The notes below the pieces were generated by a model, which was given only the letters and a program-made list of their open reading frames with translations, did no database searches and was not told the origin of the DNA. Positions 45,959 to 58,096 of a DNA stretch of 64,000 nucleotides are shown in pieces; the stretch's first letter is position 1; the number at the start of each line of letters is the position of its first letter. The DNA comes from Elgaria multicarinata webbii (lineage: Eukaryota > Chordata > Lepidosauria > Squamata > Anguidae), in assembly GCF_023053635.1 (NCBI RefSeq), contig NC_086172.1, positions 122,177,681 through 122,241,680 of the forward strand, written 5' to 3'. The translations under genes and the position numbers were made by a program.

Positions 45959-46248
45959 CAGGACCTTTCAAAGGTGAAGATGTCCTCATTCCTCGCATTC
46001 CTATGATTCCAATAGATATGCCATTTCAATTTAAGAGATTGCAATTCCCAATTCGATTGGCGTTTGCAATCACCATCAACAAAGCTCAGGGCCAATCTTT
46101 AGAATTGTGCGGTTTAGATCTAGACACAGATTGCTTCTCACATGGACAATTATATGTTGCGTGTTCTAGAGTCGGCAAACCAGACAATCTCTATATCTAC
46201 ACAGACAATGGAACAACTAAAAATATTGTATATCCACAAGCATTGTGA
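45955..46248 (+). pseudogene. Helitron helicase C-terminal remnant
   Basis: In another frame from the preceding one: TGPFKGEDVLIPRIPMIPID, FQFKRLQFPIRLAFAITINK, AQGQSLELCGL and the SF1B motif VI region LYVACSRVGKPDNL, ending VYPQAL. The family protein ends in the same way. Walker A (GxGKT) and the other upstream motifs are absent. Confidence 0.92.
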
Positions 46249-46309
46249 AATTAATCATATTAGAAACATCTGCTTTGTCTTTTCTTGCTTTTCAATTTAA
46301 CCAGACTGA

Positions 46310-46340
46310 GCCACAGCAACGCGTGGCAGGGTACAGCTAG
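46310..46340 (+). other. Helitron 3' hairpin and CTAG terminus
   Basis: GCCACAGCAACGCGTGGC folds with GCCAC pairing GTGGC and an inner GC/GC pair around a bulged A; CTAG follows nine bases later. In Helitrons this hairpin marks the end of transposition. Confidence 0.88.
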
Positions 46341-46499
46341 TCATTCAATGAATTTGTATGTGTGGTGGCTGTGTTGAGGAATTTGGCTCTCTGCTGGAAG
46401 AAAATAGCAACTTTATTTAGAATATCCTTCAGTGTTAGATTATTGTTTGCTTGTCCTTTTTATTTTTAATAATGCCTCTTTTAACCGTAGTTAGACAGG

Positions 46500-47620
46500 G
46501 GGACTTCGTTACAGAACGCCACCCTGGACCGGCTTACTCTTCTGTCCGCTCTCGTGGGCCGGGCGGTGGGGAAAGATGCGCTGGCCGTGGTGCTCCAAGG
46601 CCCTGGCGGTGTGACTCCACAGATCCTCTTCCCGCCTCTTCGGGGGTTGGCCCGATTTTCCTGCTCTACGCCGTCCCCTTCAAGCGGCTGAATGGTTCGT
46701 TCTCCACCGCCCACTCCCCGCCCTCCTGCCGCTTCTTGGTTCGCTCCTCCCCCGCCCTCCTCCCCGGCTGTTGATGCGGAACTGGCCGGGCGGCGTTAGG
46801 CTGGGCGGAATTGTGCGCGAGGAGGACGCGGCCTCCGCTGACAGGTAAGACGAGCAGGCCTCGCGCTAACGGCTGGGAACGGATAATGGGGCCGTGCGCC
46901 CCACCTGCCGTCTGTGACATAGGGGGTGGGGAACAGCTGAGAGGTGGCGGCTGTTTGTGGGGAAGGCTGTGCTGCGGCGACGGATTTGTTGGCGTGAGGC
47001 AGGCGGGCTTGGGGTGAAGCCGAGCCTGACTGAGGCGAAGGATCCGTGGGAAGTCCCAGGGGCTGGTTGGTTCGTGCTGAGGGGCTCGCTGCATAGCAGG
47101 GCGGGCGGCAGGTGCGTCTGTTAAAGATAAGAGGAGGTTGGTGGTGGAGATGCTGGGTGACGAAGCACGGACGTTGGAGGAGGAGGAGGAGGGCAGAAGT
47201 GGAAAGAGATGGAGTGAGGTGGGGGGGGGGGGTCGACGGCTGACGCAAGGAGGGTTGTCGTGTGGGGCGGGGAGGTGTTGATAGGCGCTGGATGAGGCGC
47301 AGTCGAGTGGGGAGGTAGGAGGAGAGCTGTGCCAGGGAGGGATTAAGCCCGGGGCGTTAGTGGGCTTGCAGCACCCCGCTGGAGTCTGTCAGAGGGATGT
47401 GTGTTTCGGAGGGCTGCCTCTTGTGTTCGTGATTTGTCGGGGTTCCCCTCGCCGCCTCCTCCTGTCTCACCTCTGTGCTGATGGGTGCGCGCGCGGTGGC
47501 GCCTCTCCTTGCCCCATGCTGGATCCATCTGTCCATCCTTCGAGGCAGGCGAGGGCTGATCAGTGCGGCTGGACATCGTTGCTTGCAGCTGTTTCCCCTT
47601 GACTCGCTCTGTGTGGCTGG
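46500..47620 (+). promoter_or_regulatory. CpG island with first-exon donor, probable MADD promoter
   Basis: Dense CpG and GC-rich text over about 1.1 kb. A consensus donor GACAG|GTAAGA follows 46844 on the + strand, so a non-coding first exon probably ends there. In human and other vertebrates the gene next to NR1H3 in the same direction is MADD, a Rab exchange factor with a DENN domain. No MADD coding sequence (start MVQKKKFCPRLLDYL) was found in the window, so the name rests on gene order. The open frames inside the island are GC-rich chance frames. Confidence 0.6.
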
Positions 47621-48399
47621 TTGGGCCAAGGTCACTGGTGAGAAGCAGCAGCTAAAATGTAGCTCGCTGGTGTGGTCAACACAGCCCCTTTATGTTCTGG
47701 GGTGGGGACGGGGAGGTAGGTAGGTCTTAAGTCATCCCAGGAACGCCTGGGTCTTTCTTACATGCACGGAAACGAGTAGAACAGATGTGTCAACTCTTCT
47801 TTGGTGATGGATCTGACTTGCATTTTCTGGGCTCCAGTTTCTCAGCTGGAAAATTACAAAGTGTCTATCAAGGGATGGTAGAAGCTGCTGTTGTCTCAGG
47901 GTTAAAACAACTTCAAAGTAGAGGCAACATGCTTCAAAGAAAATACTATTGCTCAGTTGATACTATAGAGAGCAGCATTTCTAGTGTGCATATGTGCTGC
48001 ACAAATATACTTCATTTTTCCTGGGGACATTGCATGTGTCTCTCATCTGCAGTGAATACTTATTGTCTCTGGTACTTCATCTAATGGAGACATCCATTTG
48101 CAAGCCGGTTTTCTTAAATATACACTTTCACCTGAAAACTTCACCTGACCTTTAATATAACTTGTACTCCTTTTGTAGGATATAATGCTGTTTAGAGATT
48201 CTTGGAAACACTACTAGTTAAAAGGTATTTTTTACAGGTGAGACTTTTGAAGTTCCTGCATTTGTAATGCAAAGACAAAATATCACAATGACTAGAATGT
48301 ATTGATCCTGTATATTTCTATTGTATATTAAATATTTGGCTTTGGTCCTGTGTAAAAACATTCTAATGTGTATTTTGACTTGCTTATATGAAGCTTACC

Positions 48400-48484
48400 A
48401 TGCAATTCGATGCACGTCTCCCCAGAAGTAAGCCCCGTTGGTTTCAGTGGGACTTACTCCTGGGTAACAAAACAGGACTGCAGC
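48400..48484. repeat. Short palindromic repeat (GCAATCCTAT family)
   Basis: GCAATTCGATGCACGTCTCC, AGTAAGCCCCGTTGG and TTCAGTGGGACTTACTCCTG form an inverted pair (AGTAAGCCC with GGGACTTACT). It is the best-preserved copy of this family. Confidence 0.6.
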
Positions 48485-48486
48485 AG

Positions 48487-49513
48487 GGTTGATTTTATTT
48501 AAATCAAATTGATTTAAATAGCTTCACTGAAGGCCTCAATTTTAATTATTTAAATCAGTAGTGAGGAAGTTCCTATTTAGCCATCATTTTTAATACAACT
48601 ACATTATTGTTTAATGTAACCATTCAGAGATGTAGGTTTCATTAGACGGAATGTACACTCTAAGTAATTATTCTGAATTGTTTTCAGCTTAATTTTCATC
48701 AAAAAATGGGATAATTTGGTCATTTTATTATTAAAGCAGAATGAACCTGTGAAGTCATTCAGGAGATGAACCAGCTCCAACTGTTCAAATAATCATATAT
48801 TTTTCATGATGTACCAGAATCACCTCCACCAAACAGGCTTTTAAATTGTACCACCAAATTCTACTAAGATTGTTTATTCTTCTGTTAATTTTCTTCTTCA
48901 GCAAACAACATTACCAAAAGACACACATGGATTTTTGAATCGTTAACTATTTCAATTTTTAGAGAAATGTAAAGTTCTTAAAAAAAATAAAATTTAGGCA
49001 ATTTCAACCACAACAACAAAAAAATATTCCCAGGTGGGGTCTCTTTTATGGCTTGCTGCCACCATCCTAGATACTTCCCTTCTATAGTGGCGGATACCTG
49101 CAACAGAAATTACCTCAGGAGTCAGGACTGCATGAATACTTTTAGTTTCACTTGCTATTTCCCTCCCCTATCTCTTGCATTTTTATATCCAGACTCCTCC
49201 TACTTGTTCAGATATACTCCGTCTTCCCAAATTCTCTATTCATTGACCTTTTCTATCTTTGCACTCAGAGAAAGGCAAGGCCTTGAAAGAGTGAGAGAGC
49301 ATGCACTTCTGCACCCCACCTGCAGTCCAGAGTAGGACTGATCAGGTTACCTCCTATTTGCATAAACTGCTGTTAGCATATTTATAGAATATAATTAGAA
49401 GTTGTATAATTTAGTATTCATGATGAAATCTTTGATCTAAACCCCCTTTTTACTATTTTTTTTAAAATTGAAATCCTATTTAAATTTTTTAAAAATCCTA
49501 TTTTTATCAACCT
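48487..49513. mobile_element. Possible ~1-kb DNA element with inverted ends
   Basis: The left end GGTTGATTTTATTTAAATC is mirrored at the right by AAAAATCCTATTTTTATCAACC. Internal segments rich in ATTTAAAT also pair. No transposase and no clear target duplication. Confidence 0.4.
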
Positions 49514-49596
49514 TGGATCACAGTCTTAATTGGTATTTTATTTCTCTTCCATTCCTGTTCTTCATTAATAAGAATTAATGTTAAGAAATTACACTT

Positions 49597-49637
49597 GAAT
49601 TGATTTGATTTATTACATTTATATACCGCCCCATAGT
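49597..49637 (-). repeat. L2-type LINE 3' tail remnant
   Basis: TTTATTACATTTATATACCG followed by CCCCATAG; only about 40 bases of the tail. Confidence 0.55.
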
Positions 49638-50683
49638 GGAATGCACTTTTTAGTGTCATATGTGAAAATTCTCTTAAGACCTTTTTGCTTTTGTGAATGT
49701 CCAAAGGAATGGTATACTGTGGCTATGGGACTCCAGTTAAAATATCTCTGTAAGTATCATTGTCAGAGGCAACAGTTTCAGATACAGAAGAACAAAATCA
49801 ACACTTTGAATTATGCCTGGAAAGTTATCGATAGCTTGCACAAAATTTAAGCTCAGCACTAAATACCTTGCTCATGTTCTTGCTAGTGTGGTTTACACAT
49901 TCTAAATTTCCTTTGTTGCCTTCATAAGTAGAGAAGTTGTACATAATTCTTGGGAAGAGTAACAGGGGCATTTCATGTACAATTAATATGTTGGTAATGG
50001 AGTGTATGTATTTCACACTCTGGTAAAGAAACACTTGATGAAATACTTATATAGGGGGAGGTGGGGGAAAGGCAATAAGTAGCTTAGGAAAGGCTTTTCA
50101 TGGGTCGTCTACACCATCTGTTGTAGTGCAAATACACATATGCTAGTTCACAGGGCTTTGCCTACTTTAAAATCTAAACATTCACACACTTACCTGCAGC
50201 CAAATAATAGCTGAGCTCTGCATTTCCATAGCAGTGGACCATGCTATGTCAGGAAGCCTGTCCCCCAGGCATTGTTGATATACTTTTATTCCCCCAATCT
50301 GGCAGTTGTTTTATTTGTGTGCACACTTAGTGTGTGTGTGTCTCTGTGTGTGTCAATGTCATGAATAATTGCACAAGTTAAAAAATCACACAGATAAAGG
50401 CAAAAACCTATCTTGCAAATCAGGCAGAAAATACACTTTCTTGCTATCTGAACCCTGTTTTCTTTAGAGCCAAGGAAAAGAGATACAGGCAAGGGAAGGA
50501 AAAGGGCAACCAGCTTGTCCTACATGTGGCTGCCATGATCCCAACTATGGAGTTAGCGGCCTCAGACTTCTCCAAACTATTTTGTAATGTGACATTTACT
50601 AGAAATATTTGCATGTCTTCAAAGTAGTTGTTTGACTCATATAAACAGCTTCTGTTTGTCCCTACGCTGATTTCTATATGTCT

Positions 50684-51050
50684 TCAGTGCAGTTACTGCA
50701 GCTCTTCTAGTTAAATCAATGCCACATCCTCCAGATGTCCACCTGACAACAACAAGGAAGAGGGCCTTTTCTGCAGTGGCACCCACTCTTTGGAATACCC
50801 TCCCCTCAGAAATAAAACATGTATCAACTCTGATGGATTTCAGGCACATGTTGAAAACATCTTTAGTCTCCTCAGCTTTGGTTGATATGTAATGCCTGTC
50901 ATTTTGGTTTTCTGTTTGTTTGTTTTCTGATGGCCACTGGTTATGTTTTGGTGTATTTATATTTTTATATACAGTTTTAAACGCTAACACAGCCTAGATA
51001 TGTGTTATATGACAGGTGGTATAAAAATATTTTAAAATAATAAACATCAA
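50684..51050 (+). repeat. L2-type LINE 3' end
   Basis: GGAAGAGGGCCTTTTCTGC, GTGGCACCCACTCTTTGG and AATACCCTCCCCTCAGAA correspond to the ORF2 end (RAFSAVAP-LWNTLP). A T-rich UTR and GGTGGTATAAAAATATTTT follow. Confidence 0.75.
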
Positions 51051-51869
51051 GAGCTCTGGCATGTGGTAAACTCCAAGAGTACATAACTTTTTTTTCTTGT
51101 CTAGTGAGAGAATGTGTTCAAAGTAAGGCAAAATGAGGGAAATGACTGTTATGTATACTGAGGGATTCACCTTAGCACAGACAATGAGATTATATATTTA
51201 AAAAAAACTATGCTTTATCTACCATGTATAAGATTTTCCCCTTTTTCCTTTGGTTACTGAATTAATCTTATGTCCTGACACCCAATGCTGTGAATTTTTT
51301 GTTTGTTTGTACATATGGACTACCGCAATCTCCCTGCAACTTAGCTGCTTTTATAAATTCAGTTCATTTTAGGGTTTACATAAATGTAAATAGCTAAATA
51401 GGCAAGTGGCTGCAGAGTATACATTTGCTAGGAGTTGGAAATTTTCAAGAGATCAGAAGTATTTTGAGATTATTTATGATGAGGAAAAATTGGGAGGCCA
51501 AAAGGAGTGTGAAGATGATTGGTGTGTGTCTTTTTAAGTGAGTTATATGGAATATATATATTGCAAGTATACATTTAAAGACTGCTAAGGTTGCAATTCT
51601 TATACATACTTAGTTCTGAATAGACATATATAGGATTGTTCAGTAAAAGAGCTGTGTAAATAATTATACAAAAGTTATCCACCCACAGACATTTTTTACT
51701 AGCTGTTACATAATCTTCTCATAGCACTTCTGATCCTTGGTGCTGACAGTGGCGAGTATTTTTTTTATCCATTACAATTGATTTACCACTTGTACCTCTT
51801 CCTGGAGGAAAGGTACTAGTTGTACCTATCTGGAAACTAGGGCTCTTGTGATAGATGGCTTTTAAATCT

Positions 51870-52100
51870 TTCTGCAGTAGGTTGTGTATGGGGCTGCTGT
51901 TGAAGTCTCATCAGAACTTCACCTCATACAGAATGCAGCATCTCAGCTCCTTGCAGGTATAACAGGCAAAATATAAGGAACATATAAGGCCAGTATTAAC
52001 TAACTGTACTGGCTACTATTATGCTTCTGAGCCCAGTTTATGGTGCTAGTCATTATTTATGCCACAGACAGCTTAGCACATAGGTGCTTGCAAACTATGA
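51870..52100 (+). repeat. L2-type LINE ORF2 fragment, degraded
   Basis: Translated text such as LHLIQNAASQLLAG resembles the LQLVQNxAARL stretch of L2 ORF2. Several frame breaks; no tail. Confidence 0.5.
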
Positions 52101-52599
52101 GGTTACAAAATCCTACTTCCTTATCAGAGGATTCCTTTCTTGTACATAATGACATTTGCATGTATTATTAGCATATAATAAAATATCAGACCATATATAT
52201 TTGATGTATATTCTGCACACAATTACATAATCAACCATTTTATAGTTCCAAATAGATGAATCATTATGCAACTGTTATATAAATTTTGTGCTGACATATC
52301 TATTCTGTGAGAAAAATAGTGGCACTGTGTTATGACAATTTCACCTTGAATATGTCTTCTAAACAAACTTCTTTGTGTATTTATCTTAGCTTATGGAAAT
52401 ACATAGCCAGTGAACTAGAAAAAAACCATGTTGTGCTCGGACTGCTAAACTTTTTTCATAATTCTTCGATGCTGAATATTTTATTGAAATATTCCATTTT
52501 TTTAAGTAGGGAAGTAAAAAAAGAAGAGAATCTGAATGTAGTGGAAATGCAAGGAGTTTTAAACTGGACAATGAAGCTAAGGCATTGGATGCATTGTGA

Positions 52600-53035
52600 G
52601 TATATAGGGACAAGAGCAGGGCCTACAGATTAAGAAGGAAAGGGATTGCTCTTCTGAGCAGTAAATGTGGGCAGTCCTTCCTGGATTGAAAGGTAAAAGG
52701 AAGTACTTCTTCACACAGCACACAGTTAAACTATGGAATTCACTATGACAAGATGTGGCGATGGTCACTAATTTGGATGGCTTTAAAAGGGGGGTGGGTA
52801 AATTCCTGAAGGAGAAGGCTATCAATGGCTGGTAGTCTTGATGGCTTAGTGCAATCTCCAGTATCAGAGGCAGTAAGCCTGTTTAACTAGTTGCTGGGGA
52901 ACATGGGTGGGAGGGTGTTGTTGCACTATGTCCTACTTCTGGTTTCCTGGTTGACAGCTGGCTGGCCACTGTGTGAACAGAGTGCTGGACTAGATGGACC
53001 CTTAGTCTGATTCAGCATGGTTCTTCTTATGTCCT
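52600..53035 (+). repeat. CR1-type LINE 3' end
   Basis: AAGGAAGTACTTCTTCACAC, AAACTATGGAATTCACTA (ORF2 end, KYFFTQ..VKLWNSL), GGAACATGGGTGGGAGGG, GCCACTGTGTGAACAGAG and TGGACTAGATGGACCCTTAG, ending in CAGCATGGTTCTTCTTATG. Same 3' sequence as 42225-42378 and, reversed, 58097-58580. Confidence 0.8.
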
Positions 53036-53189
53036 GTTTGATAGAATACTAAAATTGGATAAGTAAAAATTCATGGAGTATACATGTGACTTTAGTCAGC
53101 AAATTAGAGATAATTTTGATGTTCATGTTCTACTATCACATTACATTAAATATACAGGACCACTTCAGATGACATTTTTTTGTTTTACA

Positions 53190-53296
53190 CCTAGGATTGT
53201 TAAAAGTGTGCCCCTAAGTTACATGTTTGCTCAGAATTACCTCACTATGTTCAATGAAGTTTACTCCTTGCAAGTCTGTTTAGGATTGCAGTTGTA
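53190..53296. repeat. Short palindromic repeat (GCAATCCTAT family)
   Basis: ACCTAGGATTGTTAAAAGTG at the left and TCTGTTTAGGATTGCAGTTG at the right, with TTCAATGAAGTTTACTCC between. Confidence 0.45.
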
Positions 53297-55799
53297 AAAA
53301 AAAGTATGAATGAAGCAAAATGTTTATAAATGCAGGTACTGGATGGCAACACATCCCTGTTGATTGTACTGTTGGTGGCAGACCGAGTTTGCCTCTGCAT
53401 AACTTCTGAAATATCTGACACTGAAACCTGGATGCTTTTAGCTTCTCTCTTAGTCTGTTAGGAATCCATATTAAGCATGTCCTTTGGGTAGTTCAAAAGT
53501 ATGTAACGTCTGAGGTTAGTAGTTTGTCAATATTGTTTTGGTTATTAGAGTTTAGTTTCAGGCAAGGCATACCAATAACCAGTTTTCAATGCCATAGCTC
53601 AGCACCAACACATAGAATAATGACTTTGAGCATATGTACTCAACCATTTAGCACCACAATCAACTTCTGAGATTTAGAGGAAAGAGCTTCCAAATCAGAT
53701 ACACAACTTCAATGTAGATTTGTGCCTCAGCACTTTCATTTTAGAAACTGAACACTGGTTAGATCTGAGGTAGACAGACTTCAGGCTTATCAGTGGTTAA
53801 TTTAGGATGCAGGAAGAAAAATAGCCCATGTGTATTTAGCAGCATCCCTCAGTGAAATTAACATACTGGTAGCCCAATGGTTCACCCAGTCCAGTACTCT
53901 TTCTGTGATAATAGCTAGTACTGAATGCTTCAGACTCCTGCAGGGCAGCTAAAGAATTTCATGCAGTGCATAGGCTGTATATGTAATTTGTGCATACCGA
54001 TGTCCAATAAAAAAAGTGTTTCCCATGAAATACGTAACCTTTATACTGATCTCTAATGGTAGCTTTGAATTACAAATTGGGATAGGACCATATGTACAAA
54101 ATAGTTGTATACCAATAGAGGCAAGACAAGAGTTGGAGCTAGGTTTGGAAGTTCTTTTGTGTGGACTTGCTTTAGTGTGTATATGAATGCTGATAGAGGA
54201 GGAAACATAGTTTCTCCTGTGAGGGTCTAGAATACTTTATCATAATGCCACCATTCCCCTTCTGTCTGGCCCTGATTGTAAACTGATATTACCGCAATAA
54301 ATTTGCTTGAAATGTATTGAAATGCATTGAGTGTAACAATTCTGCTTTACATGTTCTTGAGTAAGCACCCTAATATTCCCTTTGCTTTAAGTTGTTGGAA
54401 AGAAAGTATTTCCCGAGTATTCTTTACTCTTGGATAGTATTTAAAGTAAACAAAAGAAATGGTAAGGAAAATGGGGGGAAACAGATAAAAGTAAACGAAC
54501 ACTTTACATGATTCTGCCAAATCAGTTATTATATTACACTTTGAAGACTTCTAGATGTTCCATTAATCCTAGCTTTTACAAGATTATTACATTAGGCCCA
54601 GAATTAATTTAGAAAAACTTGCTTTCTTGATTACCATACAGGATAAAGTATTTTTGCGCCTTCATCCTCCCAGATGGATGAAAGAATGTAGTTGGGGTGG
54701 TGGAAAATCTGATGTAATTTACAGCAGAGTTACTTTATATAGAAAAAGATTGGCAACACAGCATTAGTATTAGGGGCAATAAATGCAGATTAGAGCCAGT
54801 TTAAAAGAAGTTCAAATCAACTTACTTTATTAGTGCTTTTATACACATAATCAGAGAAAGCTATCTAACATTGTTTAACTGCAAGCACCCCCTAAAGCTG
54901 GGTGTGTAAGTAAGCGAAGGCATGAGGTATGGCTACTTGCTTCCTTCAGGGAGAGGCTGCATGGTGCTTGTGCAGAGGCAAGAGGAAGGGGAAGGACAAG
55001 GAAAAAGGAACTGATCAAGTTACAGGACTGCAAAGGGGATGAACAAGACACATTCTCTATCATCCCCTGATGTGGAATTGCTCCTATTATCCAGCATTGG
55101 GGTCTGCATTATCTTGGCTGAAACTTCTCAAGATCTGTATTGCAGCAGTGTGGATTCCCAGAGGCAAATGTGCACAGAGTTATAGAGTTGTTTCTTTGTT
55201 CAGGATACAGTGGGGAAAAATACATTTTTATCAGGGTATTCTCCTTCCTTAAATTATTCAAGGTTCTTTCCGTCAGCACTGTAGTCGGGGACAGAGTGTA
55301 AGTATCAGTAACTCTGAATTGGGTCTGGTGAAGGGTTGTGGCCTAGGGAGAGGGGACATGGCCTGGAGAGAGTCTGGACATCCAAGTTGAGAGGCCTAGA
55401 GGTCTCTCTTTTGCCCATGGGCTTGAGGTTCCCTCCCCTGTGCTATATAACAGCCTCTAAGTAAACTATCCTACTTTTTTGTGCTGATGACTGTTTTTAT
55501 TTATTGGCTAGGTGGCAAGATTGTACTGCTTTGACAGTGAGTAATTTTGTTGGCAAGTTCTTAAGCTATCCATTCTAGGTTAATTCTAATCCTCTGCAAT
55601 ATCAGGAGGTACTGCCAGATAAGACTCAGATCTCAGCTGCCAGCTTTGCTGGCTGCTGTTTACGTATCCCGGCTTATGCGGCTGCACAGGGGGTAGAATT
55701 ACTGGTATCATTGGTCGTTCTGTAGTCTAGCAAACATTTCTTAGCTGTGGAACACCAGAAAAGTTGATGCTCCCTCCCTTTGTTTATAGTTCAGGGGTA

Positions 55800-56170
55800 G
55801 GCAACGTGGTGTCTGTGGGATACTGAAAGAGCACCTTCCCCCTTATTGCCTGGTCAGTGAGGTCATCAGATGGCATGCTACTGGTGGGTCCACAGAGAAC
55901 TATAGCCCATTGGAGTCCATCCAGAGAAGAGCCGTTAATGTGGTAGGCCCTTTGTGTGGAACTTCTTGCCTCTGGAGGTCACATAGGCACCAACATTGTG
56001 TTGTTGTTGGCACCTTCTGAAAGCATCTTTATTTGAAGAAGCCTTCCTTGATTGACCAGCCATTGTTTTTATTGATACTCTGTTTTACAAACATTTTTTT
56101 AATTTGGTGTTTTATTCTTTTTATCTGTCTAGATGTTGAGCGGTATATAAATGTAGTAAATAAAACAAAT
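55800..56170 (+). repeat. L2-type LINE 3' end
   Basis: GAAAGAGCACCTTCCCCC and AGAGAAGAGCCGTTAATGTG are ORF2-end remnants, followed by AAGAAGCCTTCCTTGATTG and a tail GAGCGGTATATAAATG with (AATA)-type end. Confidence 0.65.
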
Positions 56171-57332
56171 AAAAATGTGTCCCCAGACACCTTTCTTGAT
56201 GCCTGCCAAGGTGCCCTACCTCTCCCACTTAAAAGCAAAAACAAAATACTTTTTTTGCTGGCAACTGGGATTGCTGTGAAATAGGTTTCCATTGGTGCTC
56301 AAAGTGAAGATTCGAAGAAGTATTTTAGTGGGTTGGAGCTCAGAGCCCACTTTTGCCTTGTACTTAATCTTTTGGGTAAATTACTTATCCTTTGTCATGC
56401 TTCCCATGGCAGCCATTTTGTGGTGGTTCCAAGAACAGTTTCTCAAATTGTCAAACAGTATGTTCTTTGTACTTAGAGCTTCCAACATAAATGGCTGAAA
56501 CCATCAAAACACATGGTTTAGCGGGAAAGGAAATTTAGGGCACAATTCTATCTGGATTCTCTCTGGCCTCCAAAATTGGAGATTGCCGGCAATCCTATGC
56601 AGGGCGGTTGGAGCATGTAGGGGATCCTCTCTTCTGTGCTCTGGCCATCCTGCATTTTTTCCTAGAGTCAGATGGGTGATTTTACCCATCTAAGTGTGAC
56701 TTTGGGGAGCTGGAAGGAAGGGGCCTGGAAACCCGGAAGAAAGTCCCTGGAGCTGCCTCTTTTTTGCCTTCTCTGCACTCCATTTCCAAGCGCAGAGACG
56801 TAGCTTGCATGGTGAGAACCATGCTGGCTATGAGGGAACAGGGGCGGAGAGCATGGTTTCTGGAACCAAGGTCGGAGTCCTAGCTATGACCTCAGTTCTC
56901 AGGAACCAAAATTCTTGTGGCCCTTAGTCAGTGTCTAGTGGCCATAGAATTGCTCCTTTAGACTTGCTGTGTAGAGCAGACCTGGGCAGACATCAACAGT
57001 TATTTCCCCCAGGGCTTTATTTTTCTATGGAAAAGTTTCCATTTCATAAATTCATTCATAAAAATGAATGTATGCCAATTGCAAATACAATATTAGACAA
57101 GCTTGGCAGTTTTAAAGTTGTAATTAATGATTTTAGGTGATTATTTATACTACGTATGTGAGAGAATATATATCAACTACATATACATCTCAGTGTGAAA
57201 TAAAACTAAGAAGTAATGATAGTGAAACTGAAGGTGCCCCATCAACCATAGCTGACGAAAGTTGTACTCCACTGAAATTGCCAGCATATTATGCATGGTG
57301 CTTTGGGTTGCTAAAATTAATTTGTCCAGTCT

Positions 57333-57457
57333 TCCCCATCTGGTGCTCTCCAGATGTGTTAGACTACAACTTTCAGCATCCCCAGCCAGCTATGCTGACT
57401 GAAGGATGTTGGGAGTTGTAGCCTAACATATCTGGAGGGCACCAGGTTGGAGAAGAC
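57333..57457. mobile_element. Foldback DNA element, copy 5
   Basis: CTTCCCCATCTGGTGCTCTC, CAGATGTGTTAGACTACAAC and the inverse GTTGTAGCCTAACATATCTG, GAGGGCACCAGGTTGGAGAAG. This is one of the cleanest copies of the family. Confidence 0.78.
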
Positions 57458-58096
57458 TATTATGTCAACAGTTTTCAGTAACTTCGTTTCTTTTTTATAT
57501 TTGAACAATGTAAGGGAAGTGCATGCTTTTTTCTTTAAATGTTTACTCCGGTAAAATGTTTATATAATACTATGTGTAAATCTCAATAAGTGTGCTATAA
57601 TCTTTTCTGCAAATATTTCAGGTCAGATATTTCTCATGTTGAAGAAGTTGGCAGGTCAGATGGGGAATCCCTGTAGGCCATAACCAGGCCATAGACCAGA
57701 GGTTCCCCATGTCTGAGGTAGAACAAATTGTAGGAGGAAGGACAACTGATAGAGGAACCCGGAAAGTGAAGAAGAGAGATCAGAGTGAAGGAAGCAGAAT
57801 CTTGGGTAGAGAGTGAGAATGGGTATGACAGTGAGTCAGGCCTTAACAGAGCATCAGAGCTAGGGAAGAAATGTTGAGGGTTCGTACATGTGGATCAGAG
57901 AGATGTAGTAGTGCTGCTTGGCCAGGTAAATGGCAGATGACAAAGAGGGAATCAACTCTTTTGCTTTCCACAGGCATGCATGAGAACATGAGTGAAGATA
58001 TTGAAGGGAGGCAGTGACCCAAGGTTGGAGATGGGAGAGGCAAAAAATTCATTGGAAGAATAGAGCAAACATATTAAGAATTGATGATAAGAGTAA

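Larger units (their letters stand above)
44551..46340 (+). mobile_element. Helitron (rolling-circle transposon), internally deleted
   Basis: The left end starts TCTATATAAATAAAAATG and is preceded by A. The right end is CTAG followed by T, with a GC-rich hairpin (46310-46327) nine bases before CTAG. TC start, CTRR end, subterminal hairpin and insertion between A and T without target duplication are the defining Helitron marks. Inside are an N-terminal frame (44963-45958) and the final part of the helicase (45955-46248). The whole Rep nuclease core and most helicase motifs are missing, so it cannot move by itself. It lies between the NR1H3 3' end and the next CpG island. Confidence 0.95.

Noticed and set aside
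46451-47723. Many open frames of 70-150 residues in the right CpG island
   Set aside because: Same reason: low stop frequency in GC-rich text, both strands open at once, low-complexity Arg/Pro/Ser composition.
55270-55520. TATA-like stretch (GCTATATAACAGCC) as a promoter or LTR
   Set aside because: No matching partner repeat, no downstream gene and no further signal; left unassigned.
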